This document shows positions 14,101-24,799 of a DNA stretch of 64,000 nucleotides, in pieces. The stretch covers positions 97,774,200-97,838,199 of the forward strand of contig NC_133896.1 in assembly GCF_964199755.1 (NCBI RefSeq). The letters are read 5' to 3'. The notes under the pieces are model-generated. The model saw only the letters and a list, made by a program, of their open reading frames with translations. It was not told the origin of the DNA and ran no database searches. This stretch comes from Larus michahellis (lineage: Eukaryota; Chordata; Aves; Charadriiformes; Laridae). Both the position numbers and the translations under genes were made by a program. Position 1 is the stretch's first letter. Each line of letters starts with the position of its first letter.

Positions 14101-15531
14101 AGCTACCTAACAGCTCCAAAGCACGGCTGGTAGGTGAAGGCTTTAGGTGGTGAAGTTGAAGACCTTGCTGGGAAATTGTGTGCAACCATGTGTACTTCAC
14201 TGAAGTACTTGGTTGGAAGAGAATCAGAGGTGAAATTTGCTGGGATGCACGCGCAAGGATGCAGCTGGAGCATGGGAACGGGTAGGGAGGAGGATCTAAT
14301 TAGTGCCTGTAGAGCAAAAGACAAGGGTCCTCCATCAAGGGCATGGAGGGACATTGTGTATTGCCAGCTCTGTGCCTGGCGCTGTGCTCCAGCTACCTTA
14401 GGTCATCCTCTGAAGTAGAGCACAAAGAGAGCAGTATCTAGAAGATGCCATCCTGATGGAGGCACAGGGTAAAAAAAAAGTCTGTGAGATGTACCTAAAG
14501 CAGCAACTGTTTCTCTTTAGAGAGTAGTACACGGTTTCTTCACTGTGTCATCAGCCTTGCTAGTCTCCTGAGCCTCCTCTTTCTGCTTGCTGTTCTTCAT
14601 CTCTACACCTTCTGGGATAGCAGGTACGTATGGGACATGATGCACACAAACCCATTTGGCCAGTTCTGGGGAGGTTTAGAAGGGCTTCTGGTACTAACTC
14701 ATGTCATGTGCGGTCACCTCAGTCTGTCAGAAACATGCCAGTTCAGCCCATGTCAATAGAGGTTTGTCCAAGGTCTACATCACCACAGCTGGGGCAGAGG
14801 GGGAGGCAGTCCATACATGAGCACTAGGGACCTTCTCCCTGCTGCCATACCTGTTTCAGAAGCAAAAATACAAAGGGAATGGTCAGGTTTTCCCACCCAA
14901 CTGAGGGATCTGAACAAAGATTGCCAGGCTATGAAGACTAAAGAGGCGGCAAAGTATCGTTCAGAGCTTGGAGACAGAGTTTCAGTCCAGTCTGTCCTGC
15001 TGAAAGGAAGCCAGAGAAGGCAGGGCCAGTGTAGAAATGCAGGCAGTATCGCATGAGAGCAGAACAGGCCTGCTGCTGTAACTGCTCAGGAGTTCTGGCA
15101 GCAGTCTGGCAGCTTGGCCGCATACTCTATCTGAGCTAGTGGGTCTGTCACAAGGTGCAGTTGCTGCCCAGAAGCACAGTACAAACACGGCAGGGGCAGA
15201 ACTAGTTACTGTGCTCCAGTCACTTCAGCTCCACGCTTTGCCAGGGCTCTTGGCACCTCTCCATTTGGTGCTGGCTGGAGCATGGCCAGTCATGCTCATG
15301 TGACAGTACAGATGTAAAGCCTTATGTTCTTTTGTTCCTCTATCAAATGAAGGGAGGAGTCCTGTTCTTACATTCCTAGAGCCCAAAACCACATTCCCAA
15401 AACAGCCTCGTCCTCACACTTACAGTATTGGTGTCTTGTTTCCTAGGACAATGAGAAAACAGTACAAGCCAAGGCCTCTTCCATCTGCAGAGCTGTCTGG
15501 GCCTCGTTCAAACTCAGCACCTGAGCAGTGA
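11001..15531 (+). CDS. CD200R1: CD200 receptor gene 1 (CD200R1-like), five coding exons
   Basis: Exons: leader 11001-11139, IgV 12375-12683, IgC 13450-13695, TM 14521-14623 and tail 15447-15531. They total 882 bases, or 293 aa, with GT-AG sites and consistent phases. CD200R is a myeloid/lymphoid surface receptor that binds CD200 through its IgV domain and dampens activation. IgV (48-149) has the LIC...YTC cysteine pair, the family's extra cysteines (GGPCS, RTNCS) and several N-glycosylation sequons. IgC (151-231) has LYC, a second Cys, ISW and TTCIVS. The TM (about 237-260) lacks a central charged residue. The tail (RTMRKQYKPRP...) has one Tyr but no NPxY or ITIM in frame; see the finding on the alternative frame. 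The start is uncertain because the ancestral ATG position reads TTG. Human CD200R1 is the closest named family member; exact orthology to 1 versus 1L is not resolved. Confidence 0.8.
12375..12683 (+). CDS. CD200R1: CD200R gene 1 exon 2 (IgV domain)
   Basis: Acceptor ccttcag|GGC, donor CTGG|gtaagg. It encodes an IgV fold: GNSSVLIC, ATWKI, the extra Cys in GGPCSLGY and GSYTCKVVV. Sequons are NSS, NMT, NKT and NCS. It differs from its copy at 61,368 by a single base (Lys versus Glu after the YTC cysteine). Confidence 0.92.
13450..13695 (+). CDS. CD200R1: CD200R gene 1 exon 3 (IgC-like domain)
   Basis: Acceptor ttgcag|TCC, donor CACAA|gtaagc. It encodes PPRLTLYCDDQGNPVCKA, AQISWVLEN and NGTTCIVSHLAGNWS. 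Sequons are NST, NGT and NWS. It is base-identical to the second copy. Confidence 0.92.
14521..14623 (+). CDS. CD200R1: CD200R gene 1 exon 4 (transmembrane)
   Basis: Acceptor tctctttag|AGAG, donor AGCAG|gtacgt, with phases matching the flanking exons. It encodes a Leu/Val-rich span (RFLHCVISLASLLSLLFLL, then AVLHLY). There is no Lys or Glu in the span, so pairing with an acidic adaptor is not predicted. It aligns only loosely with the TM exon at 63,472. Confidence 0.85.
15447..15531 (+). CDS. CD200R1: CD200R gene 1 exon 5 (cytoplasmic tail, stop)
   Basis: Acceptor gtttcctag|GACA. The spliced frame gives a 27-residue basic/proline-rich tail beginning TMRKQYKPRPLP and ending at TGA 15529-15531. 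RKQYK resembles the RKYK of the mammalian CD200R1 tail, supporting this acceptor. A different frame (codons from 15524) continues to TGA 15593 and contains SQYASV. Confidence 0.7.
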
Positions 15532-18060
15532 TGAAAGAAACTCTCAGTACGCCTCAGTCAGCAATGCGACTTGTGGCAGGGACGTGCCAGTCTGACCTGG
15601 ACACCTCACCAAAGCGTTCCGGAGAAAGAAGCAAACATCTGCAACGCAGCTGCTGTAACTGTGCAGAACTAGGGCATGCAGGGCAGATCCTACCTGACCC
15701 TTGTCAGCTCTGTCTCCCATCATCTCTCTGGTGCAACTTTAGATGCTGTTGTCACTCATGCAAGTATCAATCTTTTTTTATGAAACCAAATCTAACATAT
15801 TTAGCAATAGGAAATTAAGTCATGTTGTATAAGATGAGGTCACACCATTTCAAATACATTGTGTTCTAGTATTTAAGTGTCATGTCTTACAGGATAAAAG
15901 AAATCCAAAGACATTTCCTTGCATACTGATAAGCAGCAGCCTTCCCAGTATGATCATGCAGGACTGAAGCTAACTTTGAGCAACTCTCATTTTCACCATA
16001 AGCATTTTAAAGTGTTTCACCAACAGCTACAAAAATGGGAGAGAGAGAATAACTGAGCTTAAGCAGTTATTGCTACTTGGAGCGCAGAAGTTACTGCACT
16101 CCTGAGATCTAAGCCTCACACCCATTTACCTCTGTGCACAATCCAGAGACCTGCAGCCCACACAACACAGCTCTCTCACATTAATTTCTTTAAACATATC
16201 TTACTGGTCCTATCACAAGGGAGCCCTTGAGTTTATTCTTTCACTTGACGACGCACTGCCACTACTAAGCCTCTAAACATAGCTGTGTCTCTTCAGCATT
16301 TCTTAACTTCTATTCTGAATAGATGTGAGCTGAATACCACTATGCACCCAAAATTTCAAAGGAAGCACGGGTATTTCAGACCCGTCTCACCCTCCATGCT
16401 CAGCAGAAATACACGTCTCATCGTTGTTCCTGTACAGAAAACTCTATTCCAAACTGTCATACATCTGGAGATCTTTTCCACTTGCTACAGTCATTCAGTT
16501 TGCTACATCTCCACAATGCCATGTCAATGATATTCCTGTGAGATGTCAGCTTACTTAAGGGCAGAAGTGGGAAGGCACTGCAGGAGCACCTTTGCCAGGC
16601 ATGCTGCCCTGTGATTCTGTGTTTCACATGCCCAGGTTGCAGAGCTGTTAGGCGTTTCTACCCTCTTCACAACCTTTCCAATCCCAGACTGAATCTTTTT
16701 TATTCTTCTTTTTCTTCCTCCCTCCCCCCCCCCCCTTAGCTATTCGTGCATTTATTTAATTTCTTTGAGTATCAGTGACACAGAATAGTTATCTAGCTTT
16801 ATACAGAAAAGGAAATGCTGTGTCACGCGCTCTCTCCCTTCTGCAGCTTTTCTACCACTACCTTGCTGCCCCTCACCCTTTCCTGGTGCAGCTAATAAAC
16901 CCTCTAAGTCACTGCCTGGGGCGGTTTGTGCAGAATGACACCTGCAGGATGCAGACATTTATTCTGCTGGCACAGAAACTGCTCCTTTCACGTTATGTCT
17001 GTCTGTTGTCACATAAGGCTGTTTGGTCACAACAGAGTCTGAACTCTGCAGAGCTGGCAGACAGTGCAGATGAACTCAGAGACAAGATCTAGAAGAATAA
17101 ACAATTTGGAGGCTAACAGAATTACTGCCAATTCGTTGTGGCAACCTAACTGCTTTATCAAACGGCCAGCAAGCAGAAAACCACACTGACTTTAGTTGAT
17201 ATTTGCAGCTATCCTGATAACTGAGTTTCCACAGTGCACATCAACTGACTGCACGCAAGCCGTACTTGCAGCAGCTAAGCAAGCGTTCAGCACCTACACA
17301 TACAAACGTATAGGCAAACGCACAGCTTCTCCACCAGTGGTCTCATTTTATGTTAAAACCATCTGCAAAGCGGCAACTCTGCTTGGCTCTACTAAGTATA
17401 TTACAGACAAAGGGAGTACACAGAGAAGACCCATCTTCCTTTCCTCTCTTCATGAACTGCAGGCCAAGTCAAATTTTCAGAGATACCAACAGACATGCCC
17501 CAGGTTAGCAACAGCCCACTGGCGTCAGCAGTACACGGGACATGTTCTTGTTGAGCTCTACTTACTACATTTCTTTTCCTTTTCTCCAGACCGGTCAGCT
17601 CTCCAGACAGAAAGAAAAACGTCTCACATCCTTTGTTGCAGTTTATATTCAAAAGGCTCAGAGTCTCTCTAACCTCCATCAGGGATAAAAGAGATCAAAC
17701 TTGCATAACGGAGTCAACAGGGTTGGGTAACCAGCCCTGCCCCTACTCCTTGGTCTATTTACTCTCAAAGCCATCAGAAATCCTTCTTGCAGGAGTGAGG
17801 GTAAAGCAACCTAAGCTTTCTATGGTCATATTTCAGCCCAGTCTCCTGGGCAACTACTGGAGCAACTTTTCTTCCTTTCTCTCACAGGGCACCCCTTCTT
17901 CTTACTGGTGTGTTCACCACAAGATAATGACAGATTTGATTGGAATGTGCTACATTGAATTTATAGCTGTTTAGGCATTAATTGGCAGGCTTCTGTGCTT
18001 GTCATGGAGCTTGCTTGCCTTACTGTATATTAGAGTCTAGTGCTCATTAGTGGTTCAGTT
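15532..18060. other. CD200R gene 1 3' UTR and intergenic sequence
   Basis: AATAAA hexamers at 16894-16899 and 17096-17101 are candidate poly(A) signals for gene 1. A pyrimidine tract ending in about 13 C lies at 16700-16737. Frames of 158 codons (17196-17672) and 105 codons (16775-17092) have no recognisable domain and no exon structure. Confidence 0.4.
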
Positions 18061-18719
18061 TTGCTTTTGCTGCTTGCTGTACTGCTTATCGTCTTAGACT
18101 ACTGTGCCTGTGAGCATGCTGGAGCACACACACTCCTGAAGGGACTGTGGCTGTGGGTAAGGGCACGCTGGAACAGGTACATCTCTGAAGGGATTGTGGT
18201 CCATGGATAAGGCCGTGCTTGAGCAGGTGCACCTTTAAGCAAATGTGGCTGTGGATAAGTCTGTGCTGCAGCAGTTATACCCCTGAAGAGACGGTGGCTC
18301 ATAGATAAGGCTCCACTTGAGGCAGGTGCACTCCTGAGGGACTGCGGTCCCAGGATATCCGGAGCAGGGTAAAGGGAAGGAGTTCATTACAGTGTTAACC
18401 TCTGTGGTCTGGTCCCAAGAGACCAGGGGTACGGATTGTAATAGATACACCTTTAAATTGTTCTAGCGCATGATTTGAGTTGCATGTTATAAGAAGTACT
18501 ATAGCAGGAGCCACCCGAACCAATGGAGGACAAGCCACACAAGAAGCAGAGCAAGTGCAGCAGTGACCCAACCTGAACTGGCTTTGGTGCCCAGTAACTC
18601 CATGCAACACATCACCTCTCCTGTCCTGAGCAACCACCATAACAGATGGAGGCCGAAGTCATAGACTGAATGAACTCATTGAACATTTTATGGACATTTA
18701 TGGGCATTTTACAGGGGGG
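18061..18719 (+). mobile_element. Internal 3' part of an endogenous retrovirus (non-coding remnant)
   Basis: Sequence directly upstream of an avian LTR. It includes the tandem array (18112-18360), a segment ending at the CAACCACCAT patch, and a CATTTTATGGACATTTATGG stretch followed by a purine tract ACAGGGGGG that looks like the polypurine tract before the 3' LTR. No gag, pol or env frame remains. The assignment comes from general resemblance to bird ERV 3' ends. Confidence 0.5.
18112..18360 (+). repeat. About 50-bp tandem repeat, five diverged units
   Basis: Units share a core of GTGCTGGAGCAGGTGCAC, then TCCTGAAGGGACTGTGGC and TGTGGATAAGG. The copies differ by roughly 20-30% by eye. It lies inside the ERV-derived segment. 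Confidence 0.8.
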
Positions 18720-19451
18720 TGGTCAAAAAACTAAGGGAATGATATCTGTGTGTATATATCAAAGGATGGGAAGAGGTGTGGTGATTAATGAGGATTTATT
18801 GGGCAGTGTGTGGCCTGAGCATGATGTAAATGGTAGGGAATAAGGGGTGAAGAATTATGCTGCTTTGGGCTGGGATAGAGTAAATTTTCTTCATAGGAGC
18901 TGGTATGGGGCTATGTTTTGGATCTGTGCTGAAAACAATGTTGATAACACAAGGATGTTTTAGTTACCGCTGAGCAGTGTTTACACAGAGTCAAGGCCTT
19001 TTCTGCTCCTCACACCACCCCAGCAGCGAGTAGGCTGGGGGTGCACAGGAGGTGAGAGGGGACACAGCCAGGACAGCTGGCCAAAACTGATGAGAGGGAT
19101 ATCCCATACCATATGATGTCATGCTCAGCAATAAAAGCTGGGGAAGAAGGAGGAAGGGGGGACGTTTGGAGTTATGGTGTTTGTATTCCTAAGTAATCAT
19201 TACACATGATGGAGCCCTGCTTTCCTGGAGATGGCTGAATACCTGCCTGGTGATGGGACGTAGTGAATTAATTCCTTATTTTGCTTTTATTACGCATGCA
19301 GCTTTTGCTTTACTTATTAAACTGCCATTGTCTCAGCCCATAAGTTTTCTTACTTTTGCCCTTCTGATTCTCTCCCCCATCCCACCACGGAGTGGGAAGC
19401 ACATGAGCAGCTGCAGGGGGGTTTAGTTGATGGATGCCTTAAACCAAGACA
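18720..19451 (+). mobile_element. Avian ERV LTR, plus orientation
   Basis: About 730 bases from TGGTCAAAAAACTAAG to ACCAAGACA (TG...CA). It carries the widespread bird LTR text GGGCTGGGATAGAG and TTTTCTTCATAGGAGCTGGT. An AATAAA lies in CAGCAATAAAAGCTGGGG near 19130, and the end has TATTAAACTGCC and the TCTCTCCCCCATCCCACCAC block. The exact left edge is inferred from the purine tract; no matching target duplication was found, as expected if the 5' LTR is lost. Confidence 0.8.
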
Positions 19452-22189
19452 GCAGGAAAACATTGCTTCGTTTCTTACCTTTTTATGATTTTTTTTTCTT
19501 TAGCCATACCAGTTTTAAACTATTATTCTCCTTCAGAAAAACAGAAGGGCAAAAGAGGAGGAAAAAGTGGTGCGGGGGGGGAACTTACCAAACTCAAGTT
19601 GGGTGGGAAAATTCTAACAAATTTAGAGGCTGCACTAACTTTTCTCCCCCCACCCCTAAATAAGAACTGACTTTTCTAAGTTTCAGTCCTCCACCAGCAG
19701 GCGCGCACAACTGAGAGACCACAGACTGACCACAGTGACTCATTTTTTTGTCACTCGGTGAGCTGTGTCTCTTTCACATTACCCCTATTTCAGCATTACA
19801 TGTCCCTAGTATAAATCTCCTCCTATACCTGCTACTGCTGTTTGAGAATGGTGAAGGGGAACACCTGGAGACTGAAAGATGCCCTCGCTTCACAGAGCAT
19901 TTCTGAAGCTTGGAACATGGATACAAACCCATGTCACCCCACTGACAGGCTATCACACCAAGCTGCTTTTCTTCTACATGCTGTGTTTCGTACAAGTGGA
20001 AACAGCAAGAGAAAATGAACAGGAAAATGTGTTTCTCACAATGCCTTCTCATTCTATGTGTATAATAAACACACGGGCATAGATGCAGAAAGTGGCACAT
20101 ATTTGTTTCCCTAAATCTACCTGCTCTAGGTAGAATAAGATTGGATTACTTGAGAAACCCTTTTTCCTTCTCTTTGTCCCCCAAAGCCCATGAAGAAGTA
20201 ACATGTGTGCTCGAGTGCCCAAATTGGCAGAGCACTGGCAAAAAGAGGCCTGTCCAGTCAGGTGGCTTCAGGGTGGCTGGAAAATATCCTTGCTTTAAGG
20301 CAAGGGGGTCGTTCAAAAGGAAAGAGGTACTACAGCAGCCAGAGCTAGAGATGAAAGCAAGAGAATTCCCAGCCTCCCCCTCGATCTGTGGTTTACCGTA
20401 TCAGCAGGAGTCATATGTAACAAAATGCTGTTGCTCCTTGGGCATTTTGTGCCATCAGAAACTGGCCTCAGAGTCCCCTCTACCCACCCCACTGCTGGCA
20501 GCTTACTCCCACCTCCACGATGTCCCTATCACTGACATTGGCACAAGTTCATGTGGCTGCTCACTGAATGGAGCTGGGGAACTCAGCAGGTAAGAACAAG
20601 TCAATTTTAAGGGTTCCACTTGTATCTAAAGATGAATAAACAACAGACATTTCTACTTAACTTTGCTATTTATAGTTTCTCCCATGCTGCACAGCAACTT
20701 TCTGCAAAAGCAAGTTCAGAGCCCTTGATGTTACTCTTCTGTCCTGGGACATGTTCAGGCATTTGCCTTTAAAGAAAAGATCTCAGGGTATTAGGTTTTG
20801 GGGGGAAAGCTGGGGTCATGCCTGGACAGTGCTAACACCGCCAGTACTGGAGGTACAACATGTTTCCTCTGTGTAAAATTTATCTTCAACAAGCTGTGTG
20901 AGAAGTGAAAAACAGAAGGCATGGTCACTTACATCTCTTTCCACATGCTTTCCCAGACTGACAGCACAGGAAACTTGGTGCTGTGGAGAGGGATCTCCAG
21001 CTCCAAAAAGGCAATCATTCAGGAGCAGGCAGGTCAGGGTGAAGTGGCACAGCAAATAGCAATGCTGACTGCTGAGAGCACAGCAACAAGGTCCTCCTAC
21101 TCAGCTGAGCAAGACAGCCACTTGAGCAGTAAAAACAAGCGGTGTTGGCAAGAGTTTTCTTGGGAGGATCGCATGGGTCTTCATTCTGCTTGCTACTGGA
21201 GCAACGGCCAAGGCAGACTACCCTTTAGGAGCAAGTAGCTGTCGAAGCTAGAGGTCAGGGCAACACGCACCAACTGTTTCTTACCCTTGCTGTACCTATG
21301 GCTAGGTAGCACACTCGCCTCAGGAAAAGGGTGCTCATCAGCAGCTGGACAGAAAAATGCAGGAAGAAAATTCACTGCAGGAGCAACAATATAATTGCAT
21401 CAGCCTGTGTTCCCCAAGAATTGGAAGCCTTCCAGAAAAACAGGACCAGGCAGGTGGTTGCTCCCCGGATTTCCTTATCATGAGGTCACACAGCAAACTC
21501 CCAGCAGAGAAAGCATCAGAATGACCTCTCTTGGTCCACTGCTGGATGGAAATAAAGGGGGGAAAAAAAAAGTGACTGATATGAGGGTTTGTTTTTTGGG
21601 AGTAAAGCATGTGGGCGGGAGGTGGTAGGAAGCAGCTTAGGAAATGTTTAGCTTTTGTTAGGAAAATGACAAACGCCAAACTAGAGGTTTCCAACTACAC
21701 ATCAACACGTGCCAATTGCTTCTGTGGGGCTCTTTGGTGTTTGATGTAAACTGATATTATCCCTGTGTTCAGGCACTTGGCAAAAGGTTTTCATCATAAA
21801 AAAACCTTAAAATATTTTAGGGAAAAATCTTTTTATGAAAAGCTTGCAACTGAACCTACTGAGAGGAGTGAGCATCAAACCATGCTTCTTACTGACATGT
21901 AAGGCTGAGGAGAGGAGGTTGTTTTGGAGCAGACTGTAGATCCAAGTGGTCGCTTGGGGTGTCTGCCCATTGAGACACAGGCCAAGGCACAGCCATCGAG
22001 GCATGTGCCTTCGACAAGGCATACCAGAGTTGGACATCATCCAGAAGAACAAAAGCATTTTCTAGGGAAGACAAGGAGCATAAGTGAGGACAATTGTGGA
22101 CCGGAGAAGTTTCACTGAGGTTATTTCCATCCGCTTTTTCTGATGTTTCATGCTGTCACTGCAGCACATCCACTGGCTTCAGCAAGTGA
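19452..22189. other. Intergenic, nothing assigned
   Basis: No recognisable exon or element. A 150-codon plus frame at 20141-20593 is the longest frame; it has scattered Cys but no domain I recognise and no splice context. Confidence 0.4.
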
Positions 22190-22475
22190 CCATGGAATCA
22201 AGGCAGTGACTGGACCTGGTCTGCACAGTGGATGTTGTGTACCTTGACTTCAAGACTTTTGGCATGGTCTCCTACAACACTCTTATAGAGAAGCTGAAAA
22301 AGTATAGGCTAGATATGTGCACGGTGACATTGATTTAAAACTGTCCCAGGGGAGAGTGATCTGTAGCACAAAGGCCGGTTAGAGGCAAGTCTCTAGCTGT
22401 GTGCCCCAGTGGTTGTTACCTCCTCATTAATGGCCTTGAAAAAAAGAATCCAGGCCCCACATATTTAGGAGCTCG
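22190..22475 (+). mobile_element. CR1 LINE fragment (reverse transcriptase), plus strand
   Basis: Translates, with disruptions, to CR1 RT text: VDVVYLDF, then FGMVSYNTLIEKLKKY, and further on a degraded version of the segment around the LINGLEKN patch. Truncated at both ends and broken by stops. Confidence 0.75.
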
Positions 22476-23905
22476 ATTGTTACTGTGTTTTGAGGAGACT
22501 GGCTAAAAAGCAGCTGTGTGCCCTCTGGTTTCCAAAGCGATGCTTGCACATCTATTGCAATGCTCCATCCTTGCACAAAAGCTCAGGACACCAGATAAAG
22601 CAGATATTCACCCACTTCAAAGCCATTCGGAGTTACAGCTGAAAAAGCAGCACAGAGGAGACCAGACAAGAATCCTGTACCAAAGGCAGAGCTGGGAATA
22701 GATTCATGATGGATGTTCAATTTCCAAATGCCTCAGTTTGCTTCAGTCAAAAAAGCCTTAGAAATAAACATTCAGATTCAACATTTAGAAACCTTTAAAT
22801 CTTCCCTGAAGTTCTAACAACAATAAAAAACGCACAGAAAATCCCCACAATGAATCAAGTGCTGTTTTGGCTCAGTTAAAACTCTCATTCCACCCTAAAA
22901 GGTAAGCACTATTACGTGCTTGACACATAAGATGAAGATTAAAGAGCAGATAGTATATTTCAGAACTGTCGCCTTGGTTCTACACACAACAAACACAGCA
23001 GAAAGAACATTAGCAACTCTATGTAGTCTCATGCCCTGACATATGAATAACCAGATAAAGCATATCTGGAGGCATATCAATAAATGTATTCCCGTGGCCA
23101 CGTATGAGAGCGCTTTTTCAGTCCACATTTGAATCAGAGCAAAGGCCGGAGGCGAAGAGAGGAGAGATTCTCCCCGACATTCACCTAGATGCTTAATTAT
23201 TCTGCACATCTTCTCATGATGTAGCAGCAAAGCACTGTAGTAATGTAGCATTTGGCATTATGCGGGTGAAGGCAGCCCTGGGCGAATTACTGCTCTACCT
23301 TTACAGTCATTCCCAATACTGCTCTAAAGAACAGTACAGCCTCTGAGACTCGAGGCAACTGAAATTGCCATGTAACCCTAGAATCTGGAAGTTCATTTTC
23401 ATCAGATCTTTGCTTTTGTTTCTTCTCCTTCAAACACAAATTCAGGTTTTGCCTCACCCTTATTTGCAGAAATAAAAGAAACGATGACTGATATCGTAGA
23501 AAGCAAGTAGATTTCCCCTAGTTCAATGCATTTTATCCACAATTCTATGTCTTTTAGAAACATTTCCTGAAAGATAAGTATGGATTTTGCTGTAGATTCT
23601 CCTGGAGTAGGGATAGTAGATATTTTCCTTCATGACAGAAGAGACCAAACCTCTCCTCTCCAGAGATTCTGTGGGAACAGTCCTCACCAGCAGGACTGTC
23701 GCAAACACTAATCCTACAACTAGCTTTAGCCTTACTGTAGCATTAAAGAGAAAAATAAATTTGTGCTTGCTCTCCTGTTTGAATTTGGTTGGTATGCCTT
23801 CCAGCCATTAATGGTCAGTATACCTTTCACACAGAAGACAGGATCCTTTAACATCTAGTGTTTCTTCTTGGGTGGCTTCAGTAGGTTATGTATTTGTCAA
23901 AGAAC
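22476..23905. other. Intergenic, nothing assigned
   Basis: Ordinary AT-rich sequence. The 118-codon minus frame at 22895-23251 shows no domain. Confidence 0.4.
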
Positions 23906-23984
23906 TAGTTTTCAAACAAGAGTTTTTCAAGATCTAAGGAAATAAACTAGTGACCCACCATAATGAAAGTTAGTAGGAGGAAAC
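23906..23984 (+). repeat. Direct repeat X, left copy (79 bp)
   Basis: TTCAAACAAGAGTTTTTCAA through GAAAGTTAG and GGAGGAAAC recurs at 24339-24420 with a few substitutions and small indels. The two copies bracket segment E. Confidence 0.9.
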
Positions 23985-24006
23985 ATTACAACTTAGAACA
24001 ATGCGT

Positions 24007-24338
24007 GTGGTTTTAACGTCCTATACATCGGACATGATGTAATCCAGCCTTAATTTCACTTCCTTGCCAAATTGTCAGACAAAACCATTGTATTTCATTG
24101 CTGGGGTGAGCATTTACTCAGTGAGTAAAACAGATCTGTCAGTACACAGAGAATCATGATGCTTTTCCAGAACCATTCCCAGCTTCAGAGATAATTGGAT
24201 TTCCTCATTTATGTGCAGCCTGTTGAGCCATGTGTACAGTCAGAAGATTTAGTATCCTCAGCTGTCATACAAAGAGAGAGCAGGGAGAATTCTCCCATGG
24301 AGAAAGTCATGGTAGCTCATGGTAGAAGTCAAGAGAAA
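24007..24338 (+). repeat. Segment E, copy 1 (about 330 bp)
   Basis: Matches 43646-43982 in the same orientation at roughly 96-97% by eye; the second copy has a 7-base duplication (ACATCGG). No terminal inverted repeats, CR1 tail or LTR signature is visible, so its class is unknown. Confidence 0.9.
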
Positions 24339-24420
24339 TAGTCTTCAAACAAGAGTTTTTCAACAGATCTAAGGAAATAAACTAGTGACCAGCCACGATG
24401 AAAGTTAGCAGGAGGCAAAC
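24339..24420 (+). repeat. Direct repeat X, right copy (82 bp)
   Basis: Second copy of the 23906-23984 sequence, immediately after segment E. Confidence 0.9.
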
Positions 24421-24423
24421 TTT

Positions 24424-24751
24424 TGCTCCCTTGAAGACTGGAGAAGACAGGCACCTTTTTGTTCATAGACGGACCTTCAGGATTTCTGGAGTAAAGATCT
24501 TCTAACAAATCACCCTTCCATTGGAGTAAATACATTCTCTCATTCACATCAGCAGAAAGTTTTTCTACAAGTGGCTCAGTTTCTGAGATGGGTTGAGCTG
24601 AAAGCAATCTTGAAGGGAACAAAAGTTCTATATCCCATAAATCTATTGGTCTCCACAAAAGCTTGCTCTACATTCCACGGGAAAATAGCTTGTTAAACTC
24701 ATACAACTTAAATCTCACTACAAGCATGGATTTCTGTGCAAGGACATTTGT
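24424..24751 (-). pseudogene. Unrecognised coding-like stretch with one in-frame stop
   Basis: The minus-strand frame is open for about 108 codons except one TAG at 24668-24670. Composition is protein-like: FKLYEFNKLFSRG before the stop, then LLWRPIDLWDIELLFPSRLL and VNERMYLLQWKGDLLEDLY. It runs into repeat X at its 3' end. I do not recognise the family and see no clear splice sites. It may be a retrocopy fragment or simply chance. Confidence 0.25.
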
Positions 24752-24799
24752 TCACAGTTAGTTGAGTCACCATGCATACGATATGCAAATAAATCATAA

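Noticed and set aside
16700-16737. Pyrimidine/poly-C tract as a regulatory element
   Set aside because: A simple repeat with no supporting context; similar C-runs occur at 4781.
17196-17672. 158-codon plus-strand frame
   Set aside because: No recognisable domain, no splice context, and composition typical of chance frames; probably gene 1 downstream DNA.
20141-20593. 150-codon plus-strand frame
   Set aside because: No domain or signal recognised and no exon boundaries; kept only as unassigned sequence.
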